64,000 nt of DNA from NCBI RefSeq assembly GCF_039614765.1, contig NZ_CP154879.1:682001-746000 (forward strand), in the 5' to 3' direction. Both the position numbers and the translations under genes were made by a program. The notes beneath the pieces are model-generated. The model saw only the letters and a list, made by a program, of their open reading frames with translations, did no database searches and was not told where the DNA came from. The stretch comes from Castellaniella sp. MT123 (GTDB lineage Bacteria; Pseudomonadota; Gammaproteobacteria; Burkholderiales; Burkholderiaceae_B). This document shows positions 36,506 to 45,995 of this stretch, piece after piece (position 1 is the first letter of the stretch; each line of letters starts with the position of its first letter).

Positions 36506-37903
36506 GTGACGCACCGCCCCGCCTCTCTGGCACTGCGCCTGACTTTGTCCATTGGGGCCGTCATTACGGTGGTCCTGCTGACGTTCGGATGGGTGGTTGA
36601 GCGCTCCATCAGCGATCATTTTGCCCAACAGGATGTCGACGAGCTCAACGCGGTCGTTCAGGCCCTGCAGCAATCGTTGTCGGCCTCTCCCATAGACGAA
36701 GCGCCAGCAGCGCTTCGGCGCCGGCTGGCCGCTGCCGTGTCGGGACATCATGATGCCGAGTACAGAATATCGGATGCGAGCGGTGCCGTGATCTACGCAA
36801 CGCCTGGTTCGGCCCTTGACAGGTTTTCCCGCTTGCCACCGTCGGGAAACAAGGTGGATATCGGGTCGGTAAGAATCTGGCAAGATGATGGTCGGACGTA
36901 TCGAGGGGCGGTCGTACGGCTTGTGCCGCACGCGGCTTCAGCCAATACACCCTGGACCGTTACCGTTGCGACAGGCATCGATTTTCACCTACGCTATTTC
37001 CGGAGCTTTCGCGATTATCTGAGGTTGATAACGCTTGCTGCCGCTTTGATTGCCATTTTGGCCATCTGGTTCGCGGTGTATCAGGGCCACGCGCCCATAC
37101 GACGAATCAGTCGGGAAATGCGGCGCATCAAATCCGATCAATTGTATATTCGGCTCGCACCGGAGGCTGTGCCGGCGGAACTGACGGAGCTTGCGATATC
37201 GTTCAATGACATGCTTGACCGCATCGAAAGCGTCTTTCGCAGGCTTTCCAACTTTTCGGCAGATATTGCCCATGAAATGCGCACCCCCATCACCAACTTG
37301 ATGACTCAAACAGAAGTTGCGCTATCCCAGGTGCGTAGCGTCGAGCAGTATCGTGAAGTCCTGTACTCCAATCTGGAAGAATATGAGCGCATGGCCAAAA
37401 TGGTGAGCGACATGCTGTTTCTGGCGCAGGCCGATAATAAATTGCTCAAACCGGAAATGGTTGCCGTTGACCTCGCTGACGAAGTGCGCGGCTTGTTTGA
37501 CTACTTCGAGGCCTGGGCCGAGGAGCGCGCTGTGGCGCTCATCCTGGCCGGCCCGGATGTGTGCGTGCAAGGCGACCGCCTGATGATCCGCCGCGCCTTG
37601 AGCAATCTGCTGTCCAACGCGATTCGCCACACGCCGAAGGGCGCCGCCGTCAGGGTCTCGATAAGCGCGACCGATGACACCGGGGTGCTGCGCGTGCAGA
37701 ACCCGGCATCCGCAATATCGCCCGAACACCTGCCTCATCTTTTTGACCGATTCTATCGGCCCGATAGCTCCAGGCAGCGCGGTGAGGACGGCGCCGGTCT
37801 TGGCCTGGCCATCGTCAAGTCCATCGTTGAGGCGCATGGCGGTTCAGTGAGTGCCTCATCGTCGGAGAATCTGATCACATTCGAGATGATATTGCCCACT
37901 TGA
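36506..37903 (+). CDS. CusS-like heavy-metal sensor histidine kinase
   Basis: 465 residues from a GTG at 36506, three bases after the regulator stop. Membrane helices at ~13-30 and ~175-195 bracket a periplasmic sensor of ~145 residues; a HAMP domain and H-box FSADIAHEMRTPITNLMTQTEVALSQ follow, then N-box LSNLLSNAIRHTP, and G-boxes GEDGAGLGLAIVKSIVEAHGG. The order and motifs are those of CusS/IrlS/CzcS kinases. Cu/Ag is the most likely signal because of the neighbours; the sensor loop itself shows no obvious Met/His cluster. Confidence 0.93.
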   Translation: MTHRPASLALRLTLSIGAVITVVLLTFGWVVERSISDHFAQQDVDELNAVVQALQQSLSASPIDEAPAALRRRLAAAVSGHHDAEYRISDASGAVIYATPGSALDRFSRLPPSGNKVDIGSVRIWQDDGRTYRGAVVRLVPHAASANTPWTVTVATGIDFHLRYFRSFRDYLRLITLAAALIAILAIWFAVYQGHAPIRRISREMRRIKSDQLYIRLAPEAVPAELTELAISFNDMLDRIESVFRRLSNFSADIAHEMRTPITNLMTQTEVALSQVRSVEQYREVLYSNLEEYERMAKMVSDMLFLAQADNKLLKPEMVAVDLADEVRGLFDYFEAWAEERAVALILAGPDVCVQGDRLMIRRALSNLLSNAIRHTPKGAAVRVSISATDDTGVLRVQNPASAISPEHLPHLFDRFYRPDSSRQRGEDGAGLGLAIVKSIVEAHGGSVSASSSENLITFEMILPT

Positions 37904-37957
37904 GGCCGTCTCGAAGACTGAGATCGATCGTAATTAATTCTTGTTGCAGGAGTCGCA

Positions 37958-38182
37958 ATGAAAACAACTTCTCTGGAGCGGAGTCTGCTGAAGGTGTATC
38001 GGCAGGCTGTCCGTCAAGATAACTGGATCGTCGCCGAGCATCTGCTGGCCGCCATTGAAGCGTGTGCACCGCCTGAATATGCGATGACCGACGCCGTGGC
38101 CGAAGCTTACTTCGCGTTGCTGACCGTCGAGGCGACTCCACCCCAACAAACACCGGCGACAAGATCAATGCCTGGTACTTGA
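37958..38182 (+). CDS. Small hypothetical protein, probably 3'-truncated
   Basis: 74 residues starting MKTTSLERSLLKVYRQAVRQDNWIVAEHLLAAIEACAPPEYAMTDAVAEAYFALL; a helical, soluble region of ~60 residues with RBS GCAGGAG at good spacing. The last ~12 residues (PATRSMPGT end) run into the broken junction before the PAP2 remnant, so the original C-terminus may be lost. Proteins of this look often follow copRS-like systems. No function is assigned. Confidence 0.55.
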   Translation: MKTTSLERSLLKVYRQAVRQDNWIVAEHLLAAIEACAPPEYAMTDAVAEAYFALLTVEATPPQQTPATRSMPGT

Positions 38183-38234
38183 CCTTCACTGTCATTTTCA
38201 GAAGGCGGCCGCTGCGCTTGTCCTCCTGGTCGGC

Positions 38235-39122
38235 TTGAGCCGCATCATGCTCGGCGTGCACTATCTGAGTGACGTCTGGGCAGGTTACCTGGTTGGTGCA
38301 CTTTGGCTTATTGTGGGCATCAGCCTGACGGAATGGCTGAGTGCAGGCGGGCAAATTGCTTGGAATACACCAACCGAACGCCGCCGAAAAACGGCGGCGT
38401 TCGGCCTAGTCGCCATCGCGGCCGCCGGGTTCGTTACCTATGTCCACACTCGCACGCTGCCAGCCCCGCCTCCCGCGGCGAAAACAGTCATCCAGGTCAA
38501 TCGTCCATTGGACGAAATGCTGCGTGCTCAAAAACTTGCGAGCACATCGTCTCTGCTCGGCGCGTCTGAACAACCGCTATCGTTTGCCGTCGTCACACCA
38601 AGCGCGGAGGCATTGTCCGCTCTTCTGAGCCGAGCAGGCTGGTTCCCTGCCGACAGTCCGGATCCGAAAAACCTGCTGCGCCTTGCCCGACAGGGTCTGG
38701 ACTACACCACGGCACCGCTCGCGCCGGCGTTCTGGAACAACCGTGTCAACGATCTGGCTTTCGAACGGCCGATTCAGAATTCGCAGGATAAGGCGGTCGC
38801 CACCGTCCGACTATGGCAAACCCCTTTTCGTGTCGGTCCGAACCAGATCTTTGTGGGGGTGGCGCGGACATATGATGGTATCCGCTGGGGCATTCTGCAC
38901 ACGGTCTCGCCCGATGTGGATGCGGCAGCCGAGCGATTCGTCGAATCGCTCAAACAGTCCGGACGACCGCTCACGATCTGCCAACGCGCGTTGACCGCCC
39001 CGATGACGGGCTCGTACCTGATGGGCGACCGTTTCTTCACACGGGGACAGCTATGGCTGCTCGATCCGGGTGGCCACACCGATGCCGCAGATATCTGCGG
39101 CGCTCACGGGTCGAGGCAATGA
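38235..39122 (+). pseudogene. 5'-truncated PAP2-LssY_C fusion gene
   Basis: The first codons, read from a TTG, are SRIMLGVHYLSDVWAGYLVGALWL, the last catalytic motif (SRxxxGxHYxxDV) and final helix of a PAP2 phosphatase. The upstream part of that domain with the KxxxxxxRP and PSGH motifs is absent; the frame continues upstream into unrelated sequence. After one more helix comes an intact LssY C-terminal domain (~residues 95-275, WFPADSPDPKNLLRLARQG, PAFWNNRVNDLAFERP, QTPFRVGPNQIFVGVARTYDGIRWG). A DedA-PAP2-LssY protein seems to have lost its N-terminal two thirds. Confidence 0.75.
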
Positions 39123-39351
39123 AAAACCAGTCGTTCCCGAAAAAAGTCCGCAATGCGCTCTCCGGCATCGGTTTCGCGTGGGCTGAAGAACAAAATTTTC
39201 GCGCGCAGGTGGTTCTCGTCGCGGTCGTCTTTGGCGTGTTTTCCATTGTTCGGCCAGCCGCGTTTTGGTGGGCACTTATCGTGCTATGCGTCGCGTTGGT
39301 ACTCGCTGCGGAGTTGGCGAACTCGGCCATCTAGGCACTGACCGACACCGC
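39119..39351 (+). pseudogene. dgkA: Diacylglycerol kinase, stop-interrupted and 3'-truncated
   Basis: ATG at 39119 overlaps the preceding stop. MKNQSFPKKVRNALSGIGFAWAEEQNFRAQ and the first helices match DgkA. In the conserved ELxNSAIEA motif the Glu codon is a TAG (39332-39334), after which the frame continues A-L-T-D-T and then diverges near 39351. So a nonsense change at the catalytic-site Glu and a junction with the plasmid backbone both destroy it. The usual enzyme is ~120 residues; only 71 remain before the stop. Together with the PAP2 remnant this marks the end of the metal island. Confidence 0.75.
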
Positions 39352-39471
39352 CATGAGACCCAGATTTATTGATAACTCGAGGTGCTCTAAAGTCAGACCG
39401 TCCTCCGTCCAGTAGCGGCGCTCGCCGCGCGGCCGGTATCCGCTGTCCATCTTCACGGCGCGGGCAGCCAT
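39331..39471 (-). CDS. Possible small ORF at the island-backbone junction
   Basis: 46 residues from an ATG at 39471: basic and hydrophilic (ARAVKMDSGYRPRGERRYWTEDGLTLEHLEL). It is antisense to the end of the dgkA remnant and upstream of the first structured leader. The ribosome-binding site is poor. It may be the 3' end of a lost backbone gene rather than a functional one. Confidence 0.25.
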   Translation of the reverse strand: MAARAVKMDSGYRPRGERRYWTEDGLTLEHLELSINLGLMAVSVSA

Positions 39472-39485
39472 TGCCCTGATCTCGC

Positions 39486-39767
39486 CGCCTAAAACGCCGA
39501 CTGTATCACTGTGCTCCTTCCTGCAAGGGGTGTGCTTCGCCGGGTACTCACCCGGTCCCTTCGTCTCTCTTCGTTCTCCTTCGGGCTGCGGCTTGCGTGC
39601 CCGCCCCTTTCCGGTCGTCCCTGCGTGATCCAGCGCGGCAAGGCGACGAACTCACGGCAACGGTGGCACTCCGGGCCAGACGTAGGTCTGCGGACACCGC
39701 AAAACCTACGAAAGGCTCGGAATCTTCGGCCCCGGTAGCCGGTTAACCCAGAAAGGAGAAAGCACCC
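39486..39767 (+). ncRNA. Structured leader A upstream of radC (radC-RNA-like)
   Basis: A ~280-bp segment whose first ~170 bp recur at 40671-40959 before the DUF3560 gene. Pairings seen by eye: AAGGGG near 39523 with CCCCTT near 39604 (closing stem), CCGGGT-ACTC-ACCCGG (hairpin inside it), and CGGGC-GCCCG around TGCGGCTTGCGT. The two copies keep the closing stem, and in copy B one G-C pair of the third stem becomes G-U. Position before an antirestriction-type radC gene fits the known radC RNA class of 5' leaders; that assignment is an inference. Confidence 0.6.
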
Positions 39768-40298
39768 ATGAAGACGAACAGCATTGCCGCGCTGAGCTAT
39801 GACAACATGAATGACGCACACCCCCTGTATGTGCGCAGCCCCAACGGCCGCTACAAGCCCGCCACGGATGATCAGATCCTGGCCGCTGGCCGGATCGCGG
39901 CCGAAAGCTTGATTCCCGCGACCGACATGATGGGAAATCCGGACCGGGTGGCGCAGTTCTTTCAATCGAAGCTGGCTGGGTTGGGCCATGAATGCGCCGC
40001 GTTCCTGTATCTGGACACACAGCTGAAGCCCATCCGATACATTGAACAGGGCAATGGGACGCTGAACCACGCCAGCATCTACCCGCGCGAGATCGTGAAG
40101 ACGGCGCTTCGGCTCAATTCGGCCGCGCTCATGATGGCCCATAACCACCCCTCGGGTCTGGCTGAACCCAGCCCGGCGGATCTGGCCCTGACGCGGCAGC
40201 TGAAGCAGGCGCTGGCCTTGATCGATGTGCGGTTTCTGGATCACATCATCGTGAGCGCCACTGAGACCACGTCGCTGGCCTCGCGCGGGCAGATGTAA
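39768..40298 (+). CDS. radC: RadC-like JAB-domain protein
   Basis: 176 residues with an excellent ribosome-binding site (AAAGGAG). The JAB/MPN metal motif is complete: Glu in the first strand region, HNHPSG at ~residue 126 and the downstream Asp (AEPSPADLALT). Missing is the N-terminal helix-hairpin-helix part of chromosomal RadC, as usual for plasmid-borne versions. Such proteins accompany antirestriction and SSB genes at the leading region of conjugative elements. Their activity is unclear; an early role after transfer is inferred. Confidence 0.88.
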   Translation: MKTNSIAALSYDNMNDAHPLYVRSPNGRYKPATDDQILAAGRIAAESLIPATDMMGNPDRVAQFFQSKLAGLGHECAAFLYLDTQLKPIRYIEQGNGTLNHASIYPREIVKTALRLNSAALMMAHNHPSGLAEPSPADLALTRQLKQALALIDVRFLDHIIVSATETTSLASRGQM

Positions 40299-40670
40299 GG
40301 CATGGGGCAGGGCGGGGATCCGTCCTGTCCTGGTCGCCTGGCTGATTGAGCCTGATCATCGGCCAAGGCGGCAGATGGCATGATCGGTTGATCATGAGGA
40401 TGGGGGCATTCAGCCGGCCCCTGCCGTGCGTCTGGGGTCGCCCGCCAGGGGCCAGGAAGTAGTGCAGTGCCACAACGACAACACCGACCGGGTCAGGGTG
40501 CCCCGGTCGGTGTTGTCATCTGGTGCCGATGGCAAGGGTCTCTGCGGGAATGCGGGCCATGGCCCAGTCAGAGCCCCGAGGGTGCGGGGCTGGGGGCGCT
40601 TGCCGCGCGGCTGCCGTGTGGGGTCATCGCTTGGGGATCGGGCCGTGATCCCGTCTTCCGTGACTCCCGC
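40299..40670. other. Intergenic region after radC with a strong hairpin
   Basis: About 370 bp with no supportable gene. It contains a nearly perfect 15-bp inverted repeat: ACAACACCGACCGGG (40478-40492) with CCCCGGTCGGTGTTGT (40501-40516), loop of eight bases. No T-run follows, so an intrinsic terminator is doubtful; a protein-binding or processing site is possible. The rest is GC-rich without recognised signals. Confidence 0.55.
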
Positions 40671-40959
40671 CGCCTGAAACGCCGACGTGTACCACTTCCG
40701 CTTCTCTCTGCAAGGGGTGCGCTTTGCCAGGTACTCACCCGGTCCCTGCGCCGGTGGCTTCGGGCTGCGGCTTGCGTGCCTGCCCCTTTCCGCTCTGCGC
40801 TGCGTGGTCCAGATCGGCACGGCGACGGAACTCACGGAAGACGGCGGCAAGACCGGAAAACCAGCGTAGACCCCACACGGCAGATTGTCGTTCCGGCTCA
40901 AGAATCTTCGGATCCGGTCAGCTGAAAAGCAGTTCAACCCTTGTTTTGGAGATCAGACC
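40671..40959 (+). ncRNA. Structured leader B upstream of the DUF3560 gene
   Basis: Second copy of the leader at 39486. It keeps GCAAGGGGTG, GGTACTCACCCGGTCCCT, CTTCGGGCTGCGGCTTGCGTGCC and CCCCTTTCCG in the same order. The closing stem is unchanged and the third stem has one compensatory-type G-C to G-U change; one A-C mismatch appears in the second hairpin. The 3' half (after ~40840) differs from copy A. It ends at the start codon of the DUF3560 gene. Confidence 0.6.
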
Positions 40960-41766
40960 ATGAACACTTTTGAGGCCAAGCAGGCAGCCCGTACGGCCCG
41001 CTATGAAACCTGCGCAGGGCAGGCACATGCGCAATCCGATGCGGTCGCGTCCCAGGCCAGCCGCATGGCCGATGCCATCCCCATGGGCCAGCCCATCCTG
41101 GTGGGGCACCATTCGGAACGATCCGACCGCCGGTACCGGGAACGGATCAGTCGAGGCTTTGAAAAGTCTTTCGATCTGCGGAAAAAGGCCGAACACTACG
41201 CCGACAAGGCCGCTGCAGTGGGCAAAGGCGGGATTTCCAGCGACGACCCGGCCGCTATCGAGAAACTGCAGGCCAAGCTGGCCAGCCTGCAGGCGATTCA
41301 GGAAACGATGAAGGCGATCAATGCCATTTTGCGCCGCCATGCGAAGGCCGGCGCCGATGCGCAGGTGGCCGCCCTGGTGGATTCTGGCCTGACCTACGAA
41401 GAACGCGCCCGCGAGCTGGTGACGCCCGACTATGCCGGTCGGACCGGCTTTGCGCCATATCAGCTGCAGAACAACAATGCCAATATCCACCGCCTCATGG
41501 CCCGCATCAAGGAGTTGGAATACGCGGCCGAGCGCACCGAGACTGAGCAGGCAGGCAACGGCTATACCTACCGCGAGGATCCGCAGGAAAACCGCGCCAT
41601 GTTCCTGTTTGACGGCAAACCCGCCAAGGACACCCGCGACGTGTTGAAGCGCCACGGCTTTCGCTGGAGCCCGACACGCAGCGCCTGGGTGCGCCAACTG
41701 ACGGGTAACGCCCAATGGGCCGCCAAGGATGTGATCCGCCACCTGGACGAATTGAACCAGGCTTGA
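40960..41766 (+). CDS. DUF3560-domain protein
   Basis: 268 residues from the ATG at 40960 (TTGGAG upstream). Residues 1-125 match DUF3560: [21 protein letters not shown]..., [38 protein letters not shown]. The C-terminus [45 protein letters not shown] is the typical tail. Common in conjugative plasmids and ICEs next to ssb and radC. Function unknown; likely early after transfer. Overlapping leader suggests co-regulation with radC. Confidence 0.85.
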   Translation: MNTFEAKQAARTARYETCAGQAHAQSDAVASQASRMADAIPMGQPILVGHHSERSDRRYRERISRGFEKSFDLRKKAEHYADKAAAVGKGGISSDDPAAIEKLQAKLASLQAIQETMKAINAILRRHAKAGADAQVAALVDSGLTYEERARELVTPDYAGRTGFAPYQLQNNNANIHRLMARIKELEYAAERTETEQAGNGYTYREDPQENRAMFLFDGKPAKDTRDVLKRHGFRWSPTRSAWVRQLTGNAQWAAKDVIRHLDELNQA

Positions 41767-41837
41767 CCACCTTATCCGCCCTGGGCCGGATCCCGGCCTG
41801 GGGCATCCCCCCAGACTTTCAATATTGGAGAATCACC

Positions 41838-42311
41838 ATGGCATCATTGAACCGCGCGACCCTCATCGGCAACCTGGGCAAGGACCCGGAGATCCGCTAC
41901 ACGCCTGACGGTGCCGCCGTCTGCAACGTGTCGATTGCCACCACCAGCACCTGGCGCGACAAGGCCAGCGGCGAGCGCCGCGAAGAAACCGAATGGCACC
42001 GCGTCGTGTTCTACGGCCGACAGGCCGAGATCGCAGGCGAATACCTGAAGAAGGGCCGTACCGTGTTTGTGGAAGGGCGCTTGAAGACCCGCAAATGGCA
42101 GGACAAGGACAGCGGCACCGACCGCTACAGCACCGAGATCATCGCCGACCAGATGCAGATGCTGGGCGGACGGGATGACGGCCCGGCGGGTGAGGCGAAG
42201 GCGGCGGCCGCAGCAGGCAGGGCGAAGGGACGTAGTGGGCAGGTTCCGACACGCGCGCCAGCCCCGGCGGCTGGATCCGCCGCGCTGGAAGAGTCGGATA
42301 TTCCGTTCTGA
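41838..42311 (+). CDS. ssb: Single-stranded DNA-binding protein (element-encoded)
   Basis: 157 residues from the ATG at 41838 (TTGGAG upstream). OB fold: [71 protein letters not shown]. Ends in the acidic tip EESDIPF that binds partner proteins. It coats the transferred strand in the recipient. Read with the DUF3560 gene, 71 bp downstream. Confidence 0.95.
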   Translation: MASLNRATLIGNLGKDPEIRYTPDGAAVCNVSIATTSTWRDKASGERREETEWHRVVFYGRQAEIAGEYLKKGRTVFVEGRLKTRKWQDKDSGTDRYSTEIIADQMQMLGGRDDGPAGEAKAAAAAGRAKGRSGQVPTRAPAPAAGSAALEESDIPF

Positions 42312-42955
42312 GAGACTGCATGAGCCCGGCCGGGTGATCCTGGCCCTGTCCCGCATGGCACCCTGGCCCGGCTTTGTCCGGGCCTTGTTGTGTTCTGGCC
42401 TGGTGGCTTTTGTGGGCTGCTGCTGGTGGGCCTGGTGGTGGCCATTCTGGATCCGCTCTGTGCATCTTGTGGCCTGCCTGATGCTGATGTCTGGCCCCGT
42501 TCCCAGGCTTCGCCTGGGGCCCTGTGCTGTGACGCTGCCTGTCCGGTTTCCGGTCAGGCTGGGCCGTTCAGTCCCCAAATTCGCTGCGCTTCTTTGTGGC
42601 CTTAAACGTCCCACACATGACGCACCCCTAGCGGGGTGAGAAAAATCTTTGTGGATCAATGGCTTGGCGGAAACAGGCCGGTTTTGGTGATGTAGGACAG
42701 ATAGGGCACTGGAATGGCGCAAGCCATTGATCCAGCGGGGAGGACGGCGGCTACGACTGTGGCCGAATAGCGCGTAGACATTTTGGCCGAGACAAGAAGT
42801 TTCATGTCGGAGCCATGCGGGATACGCCACGGATACAAACCAGATGCGCGATGGAGCCAGAGCGGCTACAGCTTCGGGACGAGAGAGGGATACTTCGGAG
42901 GCAATTAAGGGCCATTCTGGGGGCATCCGGCAGGCTGTTTGAGAGCAGAAAGGCG
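42312..42955. other. Gene-free region between ssb and the relaxase 3' end
   Basis: About 640 bp between two convergent units. Short frames on both strands lack ribosome-binding sites and known domains. A hairpin CACCCC-TAGC-GGGGTG at 42623-42638 may help end transcription from either side. No insertion sequence or tRNA is seen. Confidence 0.5.
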
Positions 42956-45865
42956 TCAACTGATCTCCATTGAAGGTTCTGCCTCCTGTTGCTGGGCTGC
43001 ATCGGGCCCCTGCAGGTGCAGAGTGGGGCTCTCGACTTGTGCCGGGGCCAGGTCATGCGCCAGCCCCTTGACCCCCAGCCGGTCCACCCGTTCGGGCAGC
43101 TTGTCGGCATCATCCGTGAACACCACAACCTCGTGCCGCTCGCGCGAGATGCTGACGTAGTACGTATCCTGGGCCGTGGTGCGGCTGAAGCTTTCCGCGT
43201 TGTACAACACCCGGTCGCAGGTCAGGCCCTGGGCGCTGTGCGCCGTGGTGGTGTAGGCATAGTCCAGGTGCAGCGGTCGGTCGGTGGGCAGGGTGATGTG
43301 GCGACCGCCAGCCTCGATGGTGACGTTGCTGGCCTCAATGGAGACGACCCGCGCCAGCTGGCCGTTGACCAGGTCACGCTGGGCATCGTTGCGGGTGATG
43401 CGCACCTGGTCGCCCACGGACAGTTCGGATTCGTTCAGGTGATAGACCGAGAGCTTGCCCATGGTGCGGGGAATGAGCTCGATGGGCTCAGGCTTTGATG
43501 CGCCAGGGTTCACCGCCTCTACTGTGATGCGGTCATGACGTGAGATACCGGTCACCCGGTACAGCTCGCCACGCTTCAGGCCGCACTGGTAATCACGTTC
43601 GGGCACGACAATATCACCCACGGTGTAATACCGGGCGACACTGCGCTCGGCGCGCGTGGTGTCGTGGCGGGCGAGCAGCTGGCAGCGCTGGCCCTTGCCC
43701 TCCAGGCCACGCAGGGCGTGGATGCGGGCATTGATTGCCTGGCGCGAGGCGTTGGTGCCGGTCACGACAAGGGTGCTGGCCTGCTGATCGGCGGGCAGCC
43801 CCACATAAGCCTGGGCGATGGCTTCATACCGGGCCGAGCTGTCGCGGGTCTTCTGACCGTGTTCATCGACACTGAACTGATCCTGGATGGTCAGCACGCG
43901 GTCCAGCAGGGGCAGGGACCGGCTGGCCTCACCACGGGCGGCCAGCTGCACCGCCTGGCGCAGCCGTTCGGATCGCTGGCGCTGGATGTCGCCCATGAGC
44001 ACCGTCTTCATGCCGTGTTCCTGCAGCATGGCAAAGGCGCGGCCCGCCTCGATGGCCTTGGTCTGGGCCGTGTCGCCCAGCAGCACCACCTTCGCGCCGG
44101 TGAGCTGGATGAGTGCCAGCAGCCTGTCCATCTGGCGCACGGGCACAACCCCGGCCTCGTCGATCACCACCACGGTCTGCGGGCCCAGTTGGCTGGTAAA
44201 GGGCCGCTTGTCGCGGGCAGCCAGGACCGATGCCACCGTATTGGCCGGTACGCCATCCTTGCGCAGATTGCGAACCATGCCGCCATAGGGGGCGAGCGCC
44301 ACCAGGCTGTGGCCCTGCTGCTGCAGGATGGCCTGGGCGTTTTGCAGGGCAAAGGATTTGCCCGTACCGGCCAGGCCCTGGATGCCGCTGATCTGATCGG
44401 TGTCACTGGCAATCAGCATTACGGCTTCGCGCTGGCCTGGGGTGAGCCGTTCATCCAGTCCGGCCTCGGCCACAGTGCTGGCGATGGGGGCCGGCCAGGC
44501 ACGGCGGCCGTTTGCTTCAGCTGCCAGAATGCGGGATTCCGCCTCATAGGCCTTGCGTGTGGCGTAGCGGGGGCTTTCCATCAAGAGCCGTCCTTGGGTG
44601 ATGGCCTGATCGACGATCTGCAAGGCGGATTCATGCGAGGCCCCGCGCAGGCGCACGACTTCGGCCGCCCAGCCATCGCGGGTCATGGGCGCTGCCTTCA
44701 TGTCCTGCGTGCTGCGATAGTGCGGGGCCTCCTGGATCAGTGTCCCTGCCTGTACCCGCGCCCGAATGGCCGACTGAATGGCGGTGATGTCCGTATGACC
44801 GCCCGCGTGGCGCACGGCGCTTTGCAGTAGATCGGCCAGCGGCATGACGGATTCGCGCTCGGCCAGGTGCTGGATCGCCCAGTCCAGCGATGCCTGGGCG
44901 ACCAGGTCGGAGGTCTTGCTGGTTTCCCTGGTGTCCTGCCGTGGCTGGATGGTCGCCTGCAGACCTGCCTGGTCAAACCGCATACCGATGGCTTGGGCTG
45001 CTGCCTGCCATTGCTGCTGCAGCTCGGCCCGGCTGTAGGCCTGAGTCTTCTGCTGCCGGTGGGCGAGGGTGATGCCCTGGCGCAGGGCGTGTGGGGCCTG
45101 ATCACGGCTGGTGCCGCGTGCGGTGAGCTCCGCTGTGATGCCCGTGCTGCGCTTGCTGAAGAATTCGATCTGCTCCCGGCTGATGTGGGCAAGCTCGATA
45201 TGGTTCTTCTCGTGGCGCACGGCATAGCCTAGTGCCCGGACATTGTGCTCCAGCGTCGCCTGGTAGATGGAGTCGGTCACCCGCAGCAGTTGGAAGATCT
45301 GTTCGTTGGATAGCGCCACCCACTGGCCGTCGGCCCGTTGCGTCAGGTTCATCAGCAGCGCGTGGACGTGCAGATGCGGGTCCGGCGCGGCTTCTTCCGT
45401 GGGGCGTGCCGTTTCGTGGCGAAACTTGGCAATGATGAGGTTGCCCGTGTGCTCCACCCGCGACTTGCCGTTTTCCTTCTTGCGGCCCATGGCCAGGTGC
45501 TGTTCGACGTAGGTCAGGGCCGTGGCCACGGCGTCATCGTTCGCCTGGATCAGACGCTCGTCGCCACCGATCAGCGCCTGCAGCGTGATGCTTTTGGGGG
45601 CACCGAAGGTCAGATCCAGTGCCGCGCGGGCCTTGGCGTCCTTGCGCACGGATTGACTGGCCGTGATGCCATGGCCAAAATCACCCTGCAGCATGGCTTT
45701 GAACCGGGCAGGGTCGATGGCGCCGACTGCGCCCAGGCGTCGGGCACCTTCGCCTTGCCAGGTTGCGGCGCTGCCGTCTCGGCTGTAGTAGTCGTCAGCC
45801 TGGTCGGCGTAGTAGTGGGTGGCGAGGGCCGCACGGGCCCGATAGATCTGGCTGTGCGAGATCAT
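42956..45865 (-). CDS. MobF (TrwC/TraI-type) conjugative relaxase-helicase
   Basis: 969 residues from the ATG at 45865, where MISHSQIYRARAALATHYYADQADDYYSRDG begins; a longer frame is untranslated leader. The TrwC relaxase domain has paired N-terminal tyrosines and the HUH-type histidine triad PDPHLHVHALLMN (~residue 165). Then a helicase: Walker A IQGLAGTGKSFAL, Walker B VVVIDEAGV, GDTAQTKAIEAGRAF and TTAHSAQGLTCDRVLYN. It nicks oriT, stays bound to the 5' end and unwinds DNA during transfer. The coupling protein gene lies upstream, separated by a 2.9-kb cargo patch. Confidence 0.93.
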   Translation of the reverse strand: MISHSQIYRARAALATHYYADQADDYYSRDGSAATWQGEGARRLGAVGAIDPARFKAMLQGDFGHGITASQSVRKDAKARAALDLTFGAPKSITLQALIGGDERLIQANDDAVATALTYVEQHLAMGRKKENGKSRVEHTGNLIIAKFRHETARPTEEAAPDPHLHVHALLMNLTQRADGQWVALSNEQIFQLLRVTDSIYQATLEHNVRALGYAVRHEKNHIELAHISREQIEFFSKRSTGITAELTARGTSRDQAPHALRQGITLAHRQQKTQAYSRAELQQQWQAAAQAIGMRFDQAGLQATIQPRQDTRETSKTSDLVAQASLDWAIQHLAERESVMPLADLLQSAVRHAGGHTDITAIQSAIRARVQAGTLIQEAPHYRSTQDMKAAPMTRDGWAAEVVRLRGASHESALQIVDQAITQGRLLMESPRYATRKAYEAESRILAAEANGRRAWPAPIASTVAEAGLDERLTPGQREAVMLIASDTDQISGIQGLAGTGKSFALQNAQAILQQQGHSLVALAPYGGMVRNLRKDGVPANTVASVLAARDKRPFTSQLGPQTVVVIDEAGVVPVRQMDRLLALIQLTGAKVVLLGDTAQTKAIEAGRAFAMLQEHGMKTVLMGDIQRQRSERLRQAVQLAARGEASRSLPLLDRVLTIQDQFSVDEHGQKTRDSSARYEAIAQAYVGLPADQQASTLVVTGTNASRQAINARIHALRGLEGKGQRCQLLARHDTTRAERSVARYYTVGDIVVPERDYQCGLKRGELYRVTGISRHDRITVEAVNPGASKPEPIELIPRTMGKLSVYHLNESELSVGDQVRITRNDAQRDLVNGQLARVVSIEASNVTIEAGGRHITLPTDRPLHLDYAYTTTAHSAQGLTCDRVLYNAESFSRTTAQDTYYVSISRERHEVVVFTDDADKLPERVDRLGVKGLAHDLAPAQVESPTLHLQGPDAAQQQEAEPSMEIS

Positions 45866-45995
45866 GGGGTGCTCCGGGAAATGGGGGGAGTGGTAAAAGA
45901 TCAGCCAGCAGGCGCGAAAGGCGCGCCAGTGCTGGCTGTTGGGGGGAAGGGCGGGGGGATTACACAGGGTTTTCCACAGGAAATGTGGATTAACA

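Noticed and set aside
39489-40244. 251-codon minus-strand frame opposite radC and its leader
   Set aside because: radC has an intact JAB motif and a strong ribosome-binding site; the part over the leader is repeated antisense to leader B, as expected for a duplicated non-coding element.
42656-42838. 60-codon minus-strand frame between ssb and relaxase genes
   Set aside because: Weak start context and no domain; could be real but cannot be supported.
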